This document shows, piece by piece, positions 1-10,145 of a stretch of DNA of 64,000 nt (positions are counted from its first letter, which is position 1; every line of letters begins with the position of its first letter). Origin of the DNA: Roseibium sp. GTDB taxonomy: Bacteria; Pseudomonadota; Alphaproteobacteria; Rhizobiales; Stappiaceae. The stretch is from contig JAEPML010000011.1 in assembly GCA_017643925.1 (NCBI GenBank), positions 62,001 through 126,000 on the forward strand, read 5' to 3'. The position numbers were made by a program, and so were the translations under genes. Below the pieces are notes generated by a model. It searched no databases, was not told the DNA's origin, and saw only the letters and a list, made by a program, of their open reading frames with translations.

Positions 1-1774
1 TCTTTTTTGTATCCGCCTTGGCTGCATCGGTTGCCGGAGCGTCTTTCAAGCCGTTTGCGATCTTGTCCAAGATCTTGGGCAGCTCCTTTTCTTCCGGGCC
101 AAGGTCCCGGGCGTGGTTCCATTGGAAGCGCGCTTCATTGCGACGGCCAACCATCCAGTAGGCATCACCCAGATGATCATTGATGACAGGATCTGCCGGG
201 CGCAGCTCAATGGCGCGTTCCAGTTCCTTCACGGCTTCCTCGAAACGTCCGAGCCGGTAGTAGACCCAGCCAAGGCTGTCGACGATATAGCCGTCAGTCG
301 GGCGAAGTTCGACCGCTGTCTTGATCATTTCAAGCGCTTCGTCGAGTTTCAAACCCTGATCGACCAGCGAATAGCCCAGGTAGTTGAGCACGAGTGGCTG
401 ATTTTCATTGAGCTCGAGCGCTTTCCGGAAATCTGCTTCCGCGAGATCCCACTTGCCGAGCCGTTCCCGGCTGATACCCCGGAAATAGAGCAGGAGCCAG
501 TGCCGTCCCTCCAGTTCTGGAATTGTGTCCAGCGACTGCGTATAGACGGTTTCGGCTTCGTCATAGATTTCATGGGAGCGCAGGATGTTGCCAAGGGCAA
601 TGCCAGCCTCAAGGTCGGACGGGTCCTGTTTGATCAACGCCTCGAGATGCTCGCGCGATTCATCCAGTTTTTCCAACGCGTTAAAATTCAATCCAACCTG
701 AATTTCCGCTTCGCGCTTGAGGACGCTGTCGTCGGGAACCATCATGAGGGCGTCGATCGCCCGGTCCGGTTGGCCAATCCGCTCAAAGACGGCGCCAAGC
801 GCCATCGCGGCGAATTCCGCGGTTGGATCGAGGAAGAGCGCCAGCTGAAGGTAGGCGGTCGACAGTTCTTCTCCACCGTCGCGGCCGATTACTGCACCGA
901 GACCATAAAGGATTTCGGACATGCCTTCGGCCGGGTCGGTCACCATGGGCGCGATGACATCGCCGCTTTCCAGCATCTTCCTGGTTTCATCGAGTTTCGG
1001 ATGTCCCCGGAACTGCGTGTCATACTGGTCAAGGACCTCTATTGCGTCTTCATTCTTTCCGTTCGCGGCAAGAATTCGTGCAAAGGCGTCGATCACCCGA
1101 ATAGCGCCCTGGTCAATCACATAGGCGCTCTCGGCAGCCGCCAGTGCATCTTCTTTTCTACCGGCGGCGAACAGGATGTGAGCCTTGTGGGTGGCCTTGA
1201 AAACATCAAACCATTCCGGTCCACTCAGGGCGTCGATCGCGGCAACCGCTTCGTCGATCTTGCCGCTGCCGTAAAGCGCCCAGGCGCGGGAGATGCCGAT
1301 GGAAAGCTGCGCCAGCGGACCGTTTCGGCCCTTGGAAAGCGCGACATCGGCTTCCGAGTAGTTGCCATCCAGGATTTTCTTGCCGCCAAGGGAGATCTGG
1401 GCCAGGAAATTCTGCAGGCCCGCCTTCTCCATTTCACCGGCATAATGAACGGCCTCATCGACGTCGCCATTGGCCAGCTTGGACAGGAAGGTCCGTTCCA
1501 GAAGCATCGTGTTGCTGGGGTCTGCGGCAAGCGTTTCCTCGAAGAAGGCCGCGGCCTGGCCGTAATCCTTCTGAAATCCTGCAAGGCGTCCGGCCAGATA
1601 GCTTCCGGACAGGGTGAAGGGCAGGCCAGATGGCGTGCCAAAGACCTGTTCCCCCGCGGTTGTTTCAGCATTGGCGGCGGCGGGGAACAGGGCAATCGCG
1701 CTGACCAGCGCGAGGAGTTTCAACTTGAACGGCTTGCGATCCATCTTGGCAACGGCGCCGGTCGTTTTTGTCAT
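1..1774 (-). CDS. TPR-repeat secreted protein, C-terminus cut off by window edge
   Basis: The reverse-strand frame stays open from the ATG at 1774 to the window edge, giving about 591 residues. The N-terminus (MTKTTGAVAKMDRKPFKLKLLALVSAIALFP in pieces) carries a basic stretch, a hydrophobic core and an Ala-x-Ala type cleavage site near residue 36, so export to the periplasm is likely. The rest is helical with tetratricopeptide repeats, clearest near the C-terminal end, where units such as the one containing LGWVYYRLGRFEEAVKELER follow each other at 34-residue spacing. TPR proteins of this size act as scaffolds or assembly factors. No partner can be named from the sequence. GCGAGGA lies just before the start. 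An alternative start is the ATG at 1744. Confidence 0.85.
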   Translation of the reverse strand, partial: MTKTTGAVAKMDRKPFKLKLLALVSAIALFPAAANAETTAGEQVFGTPSGLPFTLSGSYLAGRLAGFQKDYGQAAAFFEETLAADPSNTMLLERTFLSKLANGDVDEAVHYAGEMEKAGLQNFLAQISLGGKKILDGNYSEADVALSKGRNGPLAQLSIGISRAWALYGSGKIDEAVAAIDALSGPEWFDVFKATHKAHILFAAGRKEDALAAAESAYVIDQGAIRVIDAFARILAANGKNEDAIEVLDQYDTQFRGHPKLDETRKMLESGDVIAPMVTDPAEGMSEILYGLGAVIGRDGGEELSTAYLQLALFLDPTAEFAAMALGAVFERIGQPDRAIDALMMVPDDSVLKREAEIQVGLNFNALEKLDESREHLEALIKQDPSDLEAGIALGNILRSHEIYDEAETVYTQSLDTIPELEGRHWLLLYFRGISRERLGKWDLAEADFRKALELNENQPLVLNYLGYSLVDQGLKLDEALEMIKTAVELRPTDGYIVDSLGWVYYRLGRFEEAVKELERAIELRPADPVINDHLGDAYWMVGRRNEARFQWNHARDLGPEEKELPKILDKIANGLKDAPATDAAKADTKK

Positions 1775-1908
1775 TGTTCCTCGCACTTCTTTCAAGAGCA
1801 GTCTGAATTGTCGCTTATTCCCTTTGACAATGGCGTCTTTAAGGCTACGCGGCAAGGCAAGCTGGATAACTTTCTGCTGGATTAAATCCATTTGATTTTT
1901 GCCGATTG

Positions 1909-1937
1909 TTGGAAATTCCAAGACATTTCGCGAAATG
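1909..1937. promoter_or_regulatory. Two adjacent palindromes between divergent TPR gene and ppdK
   Basis: TTGGAAATTCCAA at 1909-1921 is a perfect palindrome around a central A. CATTTCGCGAAATG at 1924-1937 is a perfect 14-base palindrome. They sit two bases apart in the 276-base gap between the divergent starts at 1774 and 2051. The placement suits an operator for one or both genes. The binding protein is unknown. Confidence 0.4.
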
Positions 1938-2050
1938 GAGCGGAAATCCAGTAAAAAGGGCTTGAAGACAGTGCTTTGCCGTAGCAGGAATGTGCAGTGC
2001 AAAAAATCAGGAGGCGGGACGCTTCCGGCACGAGGCGAGGAGAGTGAAAT

Positions 2051-4720
2051 ATGACCAAGTGGGTCTACAGTTTCGGCAATGGTTCGGCAGAAGGCGCGGC
2101 AAAGATGCGCAACCTGCTTGGTGGAAAGGGCGCCAACCTTGCCGAGATGAGCAGTCTCGGATTGCCTGTGCCACCCGGTTTCTCCATCACCACGGAAGTC
2201 TGCACCTGGTACTACGACCACGACAAGAGTTGTCCGGACAGCCTTGCTGCCCAGGTCGAGGAAGCCCTCGAAAAAATCAGGCAGATCACTGATCGGAAGT
2301 TCGGAGACCCGAAACATCCACTGCTTCTGTCGGTGCGGTCAGGCGCGCGTGTCTCCATGCCAGGCATGATGGATACTGTCCTGAACCTTGGCCTGAACGA
2401 CGAAACGGTCGAAGCCATTGCAAAAGAAGCCGGCGACCGGCGTTTCGCCTATGACAGCTACCGGCGCTTCATTCAGATGTACTCGGACGTGGTTCTCGGG
2501 CTCGATCACCACGAATTCGAGGAAATTCTGGAAGACTACAAGGAGCGCAACGACCTCACGCTCGACACGGAGATCGACGCCGATGCCTGGGTGGGCATCA
2601 TCCAGAAATTCAAAGCGCTTGTCGAAGAAGAGCTTGAAAAACCTTTCCCTCAAGACCCGCAGGAGCAGCTCTGGGGCGCGATCGGCGCCGTCTTCAGTTC
2701 CTGGATGACGCCTCGGGCCGTGACCTACCGCCGTCTGCACGACTACCCGGCAAGTTGGGGAACCGCGGTCAACGTGCAGGCAATGGTCTTCGGGAACATG
2801 GGCGAAAGTTCTGCGACGGGTGTCGCCTTTACCCGCAACCCGTCGACCGGCGAGAACACGCTTTACGGCGAGTTCCTTGTGAATGCACAGGGTGAAGACG
2901 TCGTCGCCGGGATCCGCACGCCCCAGGACATCACGGAAAAGGCCCGCATCGAGGCCGGCTCAACCAGTCCGTCTCTCGAGGCGTTGATGCCGGAAGCCTT
3001 CGCGGAATTCCAGACCTACTGCGACAAGCTCGAAGCGCATTACAGGGATATGCAGGACCTGGAGTTCACCATCGAGAATGGCAAGCTCTGGATGCTGCAG
3101 ACACGGGCCGGCAAGCGCACGGCGAAGGCCGCGCTGAAAATCGCCGTCGAGCTGGTTGAAGAAGGCGTGTTGAGCGAGGAAGAGGCTATCGGCCGGGTTG
3201 AACCCGGAGCGCTCGACCAGCTGCTTCACCCGACAATTGACCCGGATGCGGAACGGGATGTGGTCACGACCGGCCTGCCGGCCTCGCCCGGAGCGGCGTC
3301 CGGCGCCATCGTCTTTACTTCCGATGCCGCCGAGGAAGCCAAGGCTGCGGGACGCAAGACCATTCTCGTGCGCGTGGAAACGAGCCCCGAGGACATTCAC
3401 GGGATGCACGCAGCAGAAGGCATCCTGACCAGCCGTGGTGGCATGACCAGCCATGCGGCTGTCGTTGCCCGTGGAATGGGCAAGCCGTGCGTTGCCGGGG
3501 CCGGGATGCTGCGCATCGACTACCGCAATGGTGTCGTCAACGCCGCAGGCAGGCAGCTGAAGGAAGGGGACATCATCACCATCGACGGAGCAAGCGGTCA
3601 GGTGCTCATGGGCGAGGTGAAAATGCAGCAGCCGACACTGTCGGGTGACTTCGGAACTCTGATGGCCTGGGCCGATCGCGGCCGGCGCATGAAAGTGCGC
3701 ACCAACGCGGAAACCCCTCAGGACGCCAAGGTGGCCCGTGAATTCGGTGCGGAAGGGATCGGTCTGTGCCGAACCGAGCACATGTTCTTTGAGGGCGAGC
3801 GGATCATTGCGGTCCGGGAAATGATCCTGGCTGCAAACGAAGAAGGCCGCCGGACAGCGCTGGCGAAACTTCTACCGATGCAGCGTCAGGACTTCACGGA
3901 TCTGTTTGAAATCATGCACGGATTGCCGGTGACAATCCGTCTGCTCGATCCGCCACTCCACGAATTCCTGCCAAAATCGGAAGAGGAACTTGCCGAGGTT
4001 GCGGCGGCAATGGGTGCTGCTCCGGATCTGCTTCGGGACCGGGCTCTGGCGCTGGAAGAATTCAACCCAATGCTCGGCCATCGTGGCTGCCGGCTGCTCG
4101 TTTCCTATCCGGAAATTGCCGAAATGCAGGCCCGGGCGATTTTCGAGGCTGCGGTTGAGGCGGCCAAGCAAACCGGTGCTGCTGTGGTGCCGGAGATCAT
4201 GGTGCCTCTGGTCGGTCTCAAGGGTGAACTTGACCTCGTCCGGCAGAGCATCGTGAAAATGGCCGATGCGGTCATGGCGGAAAGCGGAACCGAGCTGACC
4301 TATCAGATCGGCACGATGGTCGAACTGCCAAGAGCTGCCTTGAGAGCTGCAACGATTGCGGAATCAGCCGAGTTCTTTTCCTTCGGCACCAATGATCTGA
4401 CGCAGACGACCTTCGGCATTTCGCGCGACGATGCGGCATCTTTCCTGGGCACCTACCAGACAAAGGGGATCCTTGAGCAGGATCCGTTCGTCTCGCTCGA
4501 CCAGGACGGTGTCGGCGAACTGATCGACATTGCCGTGGAGCGCGGACGCTCCACCCGTCCCGATATCAAGCTTGGGATTTGCGGAGAACATGGTGGTGAC
4601 CCGGCTTCCATCGGCTTCTGTGAAAGCGCCGGTCTCGACTATGTGTCCTGTTCACCCTTCAGGGTTCCGATTGCCCGCCTGGCGGCAGCCCAGTCTGCCT
4701 TGAAACACAAAAAGGGCTAA
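2051..4720 (+). CDS. ppdK: Pyruvate phosphate dikinase
   Basis: Pyruvate, phosphate dikinase (EC 2.7.9.1) interconverts pyruvate, ATP and Pi with PEP, AMP and PPi in the cytoplasm. The 889 residues match the family length. An N-terminal nucleotide-binding domain begins with GGKGANLAEM near residue 25. The central phosphohistidine domain has GGMTSHAAVVARGMGKPCVAG, with the carrier His at residue 468. The C-terminal PEP/pyruvate TIM barrel ends with the active-site Cys in VSCSPFRVP at residue 867. The ATG follows GAGGCGAGGAGAG. In alphaproteobacteria the enzyme usually supports gluconeogenesis from C3/C4 acids. meaB follows after 39 bases, so the two may be cotranscribed. Confidence 0.97.
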   Translation: MTKWVYSFGNGSAEGAAKMRNLLGGKGANLAEMSSLGLPVPPGFSITTEVCTWYYDHDKSCPDSLAAQVEEALEKIRQITDRKFGDPKHPLLLSVRSGARVSMPGMMDTVLNLGLNDETVEAIAKEAGDRRFAYDSYRRFIQMYSDVVLGLDHHEFEEILEDYKERNDLTLDTEIDADAWVGIIQKFKALVEEELEKPFPQDPQEQLWGAIGAVFSSWMTPRAVTYRRLHDYPASWGTAVNVQAMVFGNMGESSATGVAFTRNPSTGENTLYGEFLVNAQGEDVVAGIRTPQDITEKARIEAGSTSPSLEALMPEAFAEFQTYCDKLEAHYRDMQDLEFTIENGKLWMLQTRAGKRTAKAALKIAVELVEEGVLSEEEAIGRVEPGALDQLLHPTIDPDAERDVVTTGLPASPGAASGAIVFTSDAAEEAKAAGRKTILVRVETSPEDIHGMHAAEGILTSRGGMTSHAAVVARGMGKPCVAGAGMLRIDYRNGVVNAAGRQLKEGDIITIDGASGQVLMGEVKMQQPTLSGDFGTLMAWADRGRRMKVRTNAETPQDAKVAREFGAEGIGLCRTEHMFFEGERIIAVREMILAANEEGRRTALAKLLPMQRQDFTDLFEIMHGLPVTIRLLDPPLHEFLPKSEEELAEVAAAMGAAPDLLRDRALALEEFNPMLGHRGCRLLVSYPEIAEMQARAIFEAAVEAAKQTGAAVVPEIMVPLVGLKGELDLVRQSIVKMADAVMAESGTELTYQIGTMVELPRAALRAATIAESAEFFSFGTNDLTQTTFGISRDDAASFLGTYQTKGILEQDPFVSLDQDGVGELIDIAVERGRSTRPDIKLGICGEHGGDPASIGFCESAGLDYVSCSPFRVPIARLAAAQSALKHKKG

Positions 4721-4759
4721 TGGCTGTCTGACGGTCTGTGTCTTGCTGAGGATACGTTC

Positions 4760-5713
4760 GTGGGTGGACCCTATCCATCGCTTGAGGACTTGCGTACCGG
4801 TGGTAAACGCCTGCTGGCACGTGTTCTCACGCGTCTGGAGACTCACGCATCCGACGCGGAAACGGCCCGCTTTCTCGACGGGATTTCGGGAGAAGCAAAG
4901 GCTCAGGTCCTGGGCCTTACGGGTCCTCCCGGCGTTGGCAAGTCGAGCCTGACCGATGCGTTGATCCGGGCCTGCCGGCAGCAAGGGGAACGTGTTGCGG
5001 TACTTGCGATCGATCCGTCTTCTGCCATTACCGGCGGCGCCTTGTTGGGTGACAGAACTCGTCTCAAGACCGACCCTTCGGACGACATGGTTTTTGTCCG
5101 GTCCATGGCGGCGCGGGACCGGCTGGGCGGCCTTTCGGACCATGCAGTTGCGGCAATCGTCTTGCTGCGGGCCGTTTGTGACAGGGTCATTGTCGAAACT
5201 GTTGGGATTGGCCAATCGGAAGGCGATCTGAAACAGGCTGTCGACACGGTCGTATTGTGCATTCAGCCCGGTTCAGGCGACAGTCTCCAGTTCATGAAGG
5301 CGGGCATTATGGAGCTGCCCGACGTCGTGGCTGTTACCAAGGCCGACATGGGCGCCCTGGCGCGCAGGGCAGCTTCGGATGTCACGGGTGCCCTGTCACT
5401 CACAACAAGCGACGCTGGCAACTGGACCGTCCCCGTGTGCATGGTGTCCTCGCAAACAGGCGAGGGAGTTGCCGACCTTGTAGACCAGGTCGGTCTTCAC
5501 AGGGATCATCTTGTGAGCAAGGCGCTGCTTGAGTCCCGCCGTCATCTGCAACACGTCTCGTGGTTCGAGGACATGGTCAGGTCTGAATTCGGTCAGGCCG
5601 GTCTGAGATTTCAGGTGTCTGATCACGAGACCAGGTGGCGTGAACGCGCCGCGCTCAGTCCATTTACCAGCTTCTATGAATTGCGCGAGACGGTTTCGAA
5701 GCGCCTTGGGTAG
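4760..5713 (+). CDS. meaB: MeaB/ArgK-family GTPase, mutase chaperone
   Basis: G3E-type GTPase of the MeaB (ArgK) family, which protects and reloads the adenosylcobalamin cofactor of methylmalonyl-CoA mutase or a related acyl-CoA mutase. The Walker A motif GPPGVGKSSL is near residue 54, a switch region reads ETVGIGQSEGD, and the guanine-specificity motif is TKAD. The length of 317 residues is usual. The start is GTG at 4760, seven bases after GAGGA. No mutase gene is in the window, so the client must be encoded elsewhere. The older name ArgK (arginine transport kinase) is not supported for this family. Confidence 0.92.
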   Translation: MGGPYPSLEDLRTGGKRLLARVLTRLETHASDAETARFLDGISGEAKAQVLGLTGPPGVGKSSLTDALIRACRQQGERVAVLAIDPSSAITGGALLGDRTRLKTDPSDDMVFVRSMAARDRLGGLSDHAVAAIVLLRAVCDRVIVETVGIGQSEGDLKQAVDTVVLCIQPGSGDSLQFMKAGIMELPDVVAVTKADMGALARRAASDVTGALSLTTSDAGNWTVPVCMVSSQTGEGVADLVDQVGLHRDHLVSKALLESRRHLQHVSWFEDMVRSEFGQAGLRFQVSDHETRWRERAALSPFTSFYELRETVSKRLG

Positions 5714-5738
5714 CTGAAACTTTTCGCCGTTTGAAAGC

Positions 5739-8012
5739 TCAGGCCGAGCGGCCCTGATAGCTGAGATCGGCACCGAAACCACTGCCGCCAATACCCTGAT
5801 AGTTGTTCAGGAAGGTTGTCAGATCCTTGTCTTTCAGCGGTTTGGAGATGTAGAACCCCTGCAGGCGGGAACAATCATGCTCCTGCAGAAAACGGCTCTG
5901 CTCTTCAGTCTCGATTCCTTCAGCGACAATGGTCATGCCAAGTGCCTTGCCCAGGTGAATGATGGACACAAGGATCGCCTCGGCTTCTGCGTTTCCATTC
6001 ATGTCGGAGACAAAGTCCCGATCAATCTTCAGCGTGTCGAAGGGGAACCTGCGCAGGTAGCTGAGGCTCGAATACCCTGAGCCAAAGTCGTCAAGCGCAA
6101 CCTTGACGCCGAGATTCTTCAGCCGCCGCAAGGCATGAAGGACGGAATCGTTGCGGCCGGCAAAGACGCTTTCGGTCACCTCGATCTCAAGCCGTTGTGG
6201 CGGAAGGTTGTTTGCCGCCAAGATGCTCATGACCTTCTCGACGAACCTGGGATGCTTGAACTGGTTCGGCGAGACGTTGACGGACACGACCACGCCCGGC
6301 CAATCATGGGCTTTTTCGCAAGCCTTGTTCAGGACCCAGATGCCCAGATCGTTGATGAGGCCGGATTCTTCTGCGACCGGGATGAACTGGGCCGGAGAGA
6401 CCACGGTGCCGTCTTCCTTGGTCCAGCGGGCAAGGGCCTCCACGGCAACAATCCGCTTTGCGGAATTGTCCGTCTGGGGCTGATAGGCGAGGTCGAGCTC
6501 GTCATTCTGCAGCGCCAGTCTCAGGTCACGCGTCATCAGGTCCTTGGACTGGACATGATGCTCCATGGTGGCTTCGAAGAAGGATCGTCTGCTTCTGCCA
6601 TTCGCTTTTGCATCGTAAAGGGCGATATCCGCCTTTCTGAGCAGCTCGTCAGGGTCATGTCCGTCTCGAGGCGCGATGGCGACCCCCATCGACAGGCTCG
6701 CAAAGATTTCGCGGCGGCCGATCATGATCGGGCGCGAGATCTCGTCCTGAACCTGATCGAGAATGTACTCCAGCCACTCGTCGCTCTCACAGTCCTTGAT
6801 GACCATGGCGAACTCGTCGCCGCTGATGCGGGCGACGATGCCCTTGTCGGGAATGACGCTTTTCAATCGCTGGGCGACAGCCACGATGACCTTGTCACCG
6901 GCGGAATGGCCAAGCGTGTCGTTGATGTCCTTGAAATGATCAAGGTCGATATAGACAACAGCGGTGCTTCTGCCCTTGTAAAAGCCGTCTTCAAGGGTCT
7001 CGACAAGAAGATCGTGATAGCGGGACCGGTTCGGCAGGCCCGACAAGGCATCGTGGCGTGCTGCGTGAACCGCATTGGCCTCGCTTCGGGCCAGTCTGCG
7101 CGTAACCAGCTTGGTAAAGACCGCAACTGCTATGACGACGGTTGCGATCATGAAGGCCGCAATCGCCAGGAACGGATTGATGCGCATGAGCATCTGGCTG
7201 CCCGGCTGGCTTGTTTTCCAGGCGATGACGCCGATGTCCGTACCGCGCGGCGATTGCAAATGGAACTGTCCGACATCATTGCGGTCGACAAGCGGTGCGG
7301 AAACGAGGAAACCCTTGAGGCTCGTCATTTCGGAAATGTTCGAGAGCTTTTCGCCCATCAGCGGCACCATGCTGACCAAAACTGCCGGTGGATAGCGCAC
7401 CGACGTGATCGACTGGACCTGCGGCATGATCGCTGCGGCGCTGAAGAGGTAAGGTTCCCCGCCAATGGAGACCACGCCGGTTTCAGCGATGGACCGGCCG
7501 GTCTTGTTGTTCTTGGGTGCAAATGCAAAGAGGCCCGAAGGCGTTTTGCGGAACGAGATGATGTAACGCGCGCGGACTTTCCGGAGAGCAGGAACCAGTT
7601 GGTCGTAGAGCGATGGCGTCATCCATCTGCGCGACTGGTCATGGGCGTAGACATCACGAACATCCATATCCCGACCAACGACGACGGACTTGCTGAAACC
7701 GTTGTTCTGGTAAAGCCAGTGCGTGATGTTGTTGTAGATCCAACTTTCATTCGGGACGGGATCGTTGACCACATGATGGGCCTCGTCCCAGATGACTACG
7801 CCGGTCTGTTGTTTGACGAGATAGTTCTGGGTGAGTTCCAGTGCGCCGGCAATCAGCTTGTGCTGGGCCTGTTCGGCGCTTTCGTCCGACAGGCGCGCGG
7901 ACCAGTGCATCAGAGCGAAAATGCCGATAACGGACGTCAGAACCACCACGACCATCGGTATGATAATCGCGTAGGCAATCCGTCCTCCGGAATTTTTTAC
8001 AAGCTTGTCCAT
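5739..8012 (-). CDS. CHASE4-GGDEF-EAL membrane c-di-GMP protein
   Basis: Bifunctional-architecture cyclic di-GMP protein of 757 residues. A transmembrane helix at about 14-36 is followed by a periplasmic CHASE4-like sensor (WDEAHHVVND region) and a second helix at about 278-300, then cytoplasmic GGDEF and EAL domains. The GGDEF signature reads SGDEF, a mild departure that does not by itself abolish cyclase activity. No RxxD inhibitory site precedes it. The EAL domain keeps EALARW, NVSPNQF, EVTESVF, DDFGSG, LKIDRDF and EGIET, the set needed for phosphodiesterase activity. Net activity is therefore probably hydrolytic, or switchable. It converges with meaB and stands alone as a transcription unit. 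Confidence 0.93.
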   Translation of the reverse strand: MDKLVKNSGGRIAYAIIIPMVVVVLTSVIGIFALMHWSARLSDESAEQAQHKLIAGALELTQNYLVKQQTGVVIWDEAHHVVNDPVPNESWIYNNITHWLYQNNGFSKSVVVGRDMDVRDVYAHDQSRRWMTPSLYDQLVPALRKVRARYIISFRKTPSGLFAFAPKNNKTGRSIAETGVVSIGGEPYLFSAAAIMPQVQSITSVRYPPAVLVSMVPLMGEKLSNISEMTSLKGFLVSAPLVDRNDVGQFHLQSPRGTDIGVIAWKTSQPGSQMLMRINPFLAIAAFMIATVVIAVAVFTKLVTRRLARSEANAVHAARHDALSGLPNRSRYHDLLVETLEDGFYKGRSTAVVYIDLDHFKDINDTLGHSAGDKVIVAVAQRLKSVIPDKGIVARISGDEFAMVIKDCESDEWLEYILDQVQDEISRPIMIGRREIFASLSMGVAIAPRDGHDPDELLRKADIALYDAKANGRSRRSFFEATMEHHVQSKDLMTRDLRLALQNDELDLAYQPQTDNSAKRIVAVEALARWTKEDGTVVSPAQFIPVAEESGLINDLGIWVLNKACEKAHDWPGVVVSVNVSPNQFKHPRFVEKVMSILAANNLPPQRLEIEVTESVFAGRNDSVLHALRRLKNLGVKVALDDFGSGYSSLSYLRRFPFDTLKIDRDFVSDMNGNAEAEAILVSIIHLGKALGMTIVAEGIETEEQSRFLQEHDCSRLQGFYISKPLKDKDLTTFLNNYQGIGGSGFGADLSYQGRSA

Positions 8013-8144
8013 GCACCTGCCCAGTTATTCTGCACGGAGTATCGCTGGGGCAGGTTAAGGAATGTCCCTAAAACCTTAGTAAAATAAGCGTAAAAGACCG
8101 ACGTTAAATACCGATGGAGCGATATATAAACTGGCAGGAATTGC

Positions 8145-8858
8145 TCAAATCAGCTGTTTTTCGCGAAAACTGAAGTTGTTTTTCAACCCGACGATGACGT
8201 GATCATGAACCTCGATGCCGAGCGGTCTGGCAATGTCGACGATCTGCCGGGTCATATCGATGTCGGCCCGCGATGGTGTCGGGTCGCCGGAAGGATGATT
8301 GTGCACCAGGATCAGGGCGGTCGCTGACAGTTCCAATGCCCGTTTGATGACTTCGCGCGGATAGACCGGCGTGTGATCGACGGTGCCGGTTTGCTGGACC
8401 TCGTCGGCAATCAGTCCGTTCTTCTTGTCCAGGAACAGGATGCGGAATTGTTCGACATCCGCGTGTTGCATGGATGTTTGGAGATAGGCCATCACCTTGT
8501 TCCAGCTGTCCAGCGGGTGCCGCGCGTTGAGTTCGGCCTTGTGATAGCGTACGACGGCAGCGTGCACGGCCTTGAGCGTGTCGACACTGACATCGGACAG
8601 GCCGCTGATTTCCTTGAGTTGAGCGCGCGGTGCCGCGAGCGCTGCCGAAAACGATCCAAAACGCTGCAGGAGCGCCTTGGCGATCGGTTTCGTGTCCTGC
8701 CGGGGCAGGGCGGAAAATAACAGGAATTCCAAAAGCTCATAGTCGGCAAGGCCTTGCTCGCCTGTATTACGAAACCGTTCGCGCAGTCTTTGTCGATGTC
8801 CCTTCTGGTCCGGAGAGCTCCTGGTCTTGCTCTCCGATGGGGACGCTGTTTCGCTCAT
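8145..8858 (-). CDS. radC: RadC family JAB-domain protein
   Basis: RadC (UPF0758) family protein of 237 residues. The N-terminal half has a helix-hairpin-helix region (residues about 20-90, with [20 protein letters not shown]). The C-terminal JAB/MPN-like domain carries the metal motif [16 protein letters not shown] near residue 183. Despite the name, a direct DNA-repair role of RadC has not held up. The function is unsettled and may be metalloprotease-like. The ATG at 8858 is chosen because AAGGG precedes it and it lies seven bases after the map stop. An upstream ATG at 8900 would overlap map. map and radC probably form an operon. Confidence 0.9.
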   Translation of the reverse strand: MSETASPSESKTRSSPDQKGHRQRLRERFRNTGEQGLADYELLEFLLFSALPRQDTKPIAKALLQRFGSFSAALAAPRAQLKEISGLSDVSVDTLKAVHAAVVRYHKAELNARHPLDSWNKVMAYLQTSMQHADVEQFRILFLDKKNGLIADEVQQTGTVDHTPVYPREVIKRALELSATALILVHNHPSGDPTPSRADIDMTRQIVDIARPLGIEVHDHVIVGLKNNFSFREKQLI

Positions 8859-8865
8859 GAAGCCC

Positions 8866-9696
8866 TTAGTCGTTGGGAAGTCCCGGTTTGTGGATGCCAC
8901 CTGGTGAGGTGGTGAAGATCTGGCAGCCGTCGGGCGTGATGCCGATGGAATGTTCGAACTGGGCCGACAGCGAGCGGTCGCGGGTGACGGCCGTCCAGCC
9001 GTCGCTCAGAACCTTCACATGCGGGCGACCGAGATTCACCATCGGTTCAATGGTGAAAATCATGCCCGGCTTCAGCTCGATGCCTTCGCCCGGGCGGCCG
9101 TAATGCAGGATGTTTGGCGTGTCATGGAAGAGGAGCCCCAGGCCATGGCCGCAGAAATCGCGGACGACCGAGCATCGCTGGGCCTCGACATAGGTCTGGA
9201 TCGCAGCACCGATGTCACCCGTGGTGTTGCCCGGTTTGGCGGCTTCAATGCCGCGCATCAGGGATTCGTAGGTAACGTCGATCAGGCGCTCCGCAGCGCG
9301 CTTCAGTTGTCCGACCGGATACATGCGGCTGGAATCGCCGTGCCAGCCATCCAGAATGAAGGTCACGTCGATATTGACGATATCACCGTCGCGCAGTGCC
9401 TTGGTGTTCGGAATCCCGTGACAGACCACATGGTTGATCGAGGTGCAGCTGGATTTGGTGTAACCGCGATAGTTGAGCGTTGCCGGTATGGCGTTGTTGT
9501 CGCGGCCATACTGATAGACGAAATCGTCGATTTCCTGTGTGGTCGTGCCCGGCTTGACGATGTCGGCCAAGGCGTCAAGGCACCGGGCCGTCAGCTGTCC
9601 AGCCTTCATCATGCCCTCGAAATCGTCCTTCCCGTAAAGGCGCACCTGACCGGTGTTTTTCAAGGGGGCGTCTGCCGCGTCGATATAGCTGACCAT
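8866..9696 (-). CDS. map: Type I methionine aminopeptidase
   Basis: Methionine aminopeptidase (EC 3.4.11.18) removes the initiator Met from nascent proteins in the cytoplasm. The 276-residue chain has the pita-bread fold signatures: [19 protein letters not shown] with the first metal ligands (Asp), a second Asp in WHGDSSRM, His in [13 protein letters not shown], Glu in TIEPMV and Glu in QFEHSIGI. The start is the ATG at 9696. No strong Shine-Dalgarno is visible there. radC follows after seven bases on the same strand. Confidence 0.96.
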   Translation of the reverse strand: MVSYIDAADAPLKNTGQVRLYGKDDFEGMMKAGQLTARCLDALADIVKPGTTTQEIDDFVYQYGRDNNAIPATLNYRGYTKSSCTSINHVVCHGIPNTKALRDGDIVNIDVTFILDGWHGDSSRMYPVGQLKRAAERLIDVTYESLMRGIEAAKPGNTTGDIGAAIQTYVEAQRCSVVRDFCGHGLGLLFHDTPNILHYGRPGEGIELKPGMIFTIEPMVNLGRPHVKVLSDGWTAVTRDRSLSAQFEHSIGITPDGCQIFTTSPGGIHKPGLPND

Positions 9697-9925
9697 GGAT
9701 AATCGTGTCTCGTTATTGGGTGGGTGGGCTTCATACTAGACCGGAATGAAGCCTCGCACCCGGATTTTCTGTTCTTCAAGGTGATGACATAGCCCCAGGC
9801 GACGCCAATTTCCAGTTCCGTTTGCCGGAAAAGACCGAACGGGCGCAAAGCGAAAGCCTGAACCGTGAATTGCCGGGGCACGCTCTTGCGAATTGCTGTC
9901 AGGGCAGATAGGTGAAAGGAACAGT

Positions 9926-10011
9926 GCGGGCGTGGTGGAATTGGTAGACACAAGGGACTTAAAATCCCTCGGCCCTAGGCTGTACGGGTTCGAGTCCCGT
10001 CGCCCGCACCA
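9926..10011 (+). tRNA. tRNA-Leu (UAA)
   Basis: The acceptor arm GCGGGCG (9926-9932) pairs with CGCCCGC (10001-10007), followed by discriminator A and encoded CCA. The anticodon arm is AGGGA, loop CTTAAAA, TCCCT, so the anticodon is TAA. The long variable arm and the T arm GGGTTCGAGTCCC fit a class II leucine tRNA. Confidence 0.97.
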
Positions 10012-10145
10012 AGGTAGGTCTCGTGCCGGAGACCCGGCCGTCCGATGTGTCGGCACTGGGTCATCGCACGAAGTCGAGGGACCAACCTGGCAAGGGGCAC
10101 GGGTCTTGGCGGCCATTCAGAACAACTGTGGAGACGTCTGCTGAC

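Noticed and set aside
6135..8087. Long forward open frame of about 650 codons opposite the GGDEF-EAL gene
   Set aside because: It has no family resemblance and lies wholly antisense to a gene with clear domains; high GC makes such frames common. The same holds for long antisense frames at 113-1885, 19906-22017 and 41865-43583.
9926..10011. tRNA-Leu as an integration (att) site for a genomic island
   Set aside because: No integrase, no repeat of the tRNA 3' end further downstream and ordinary core genes on both sides.
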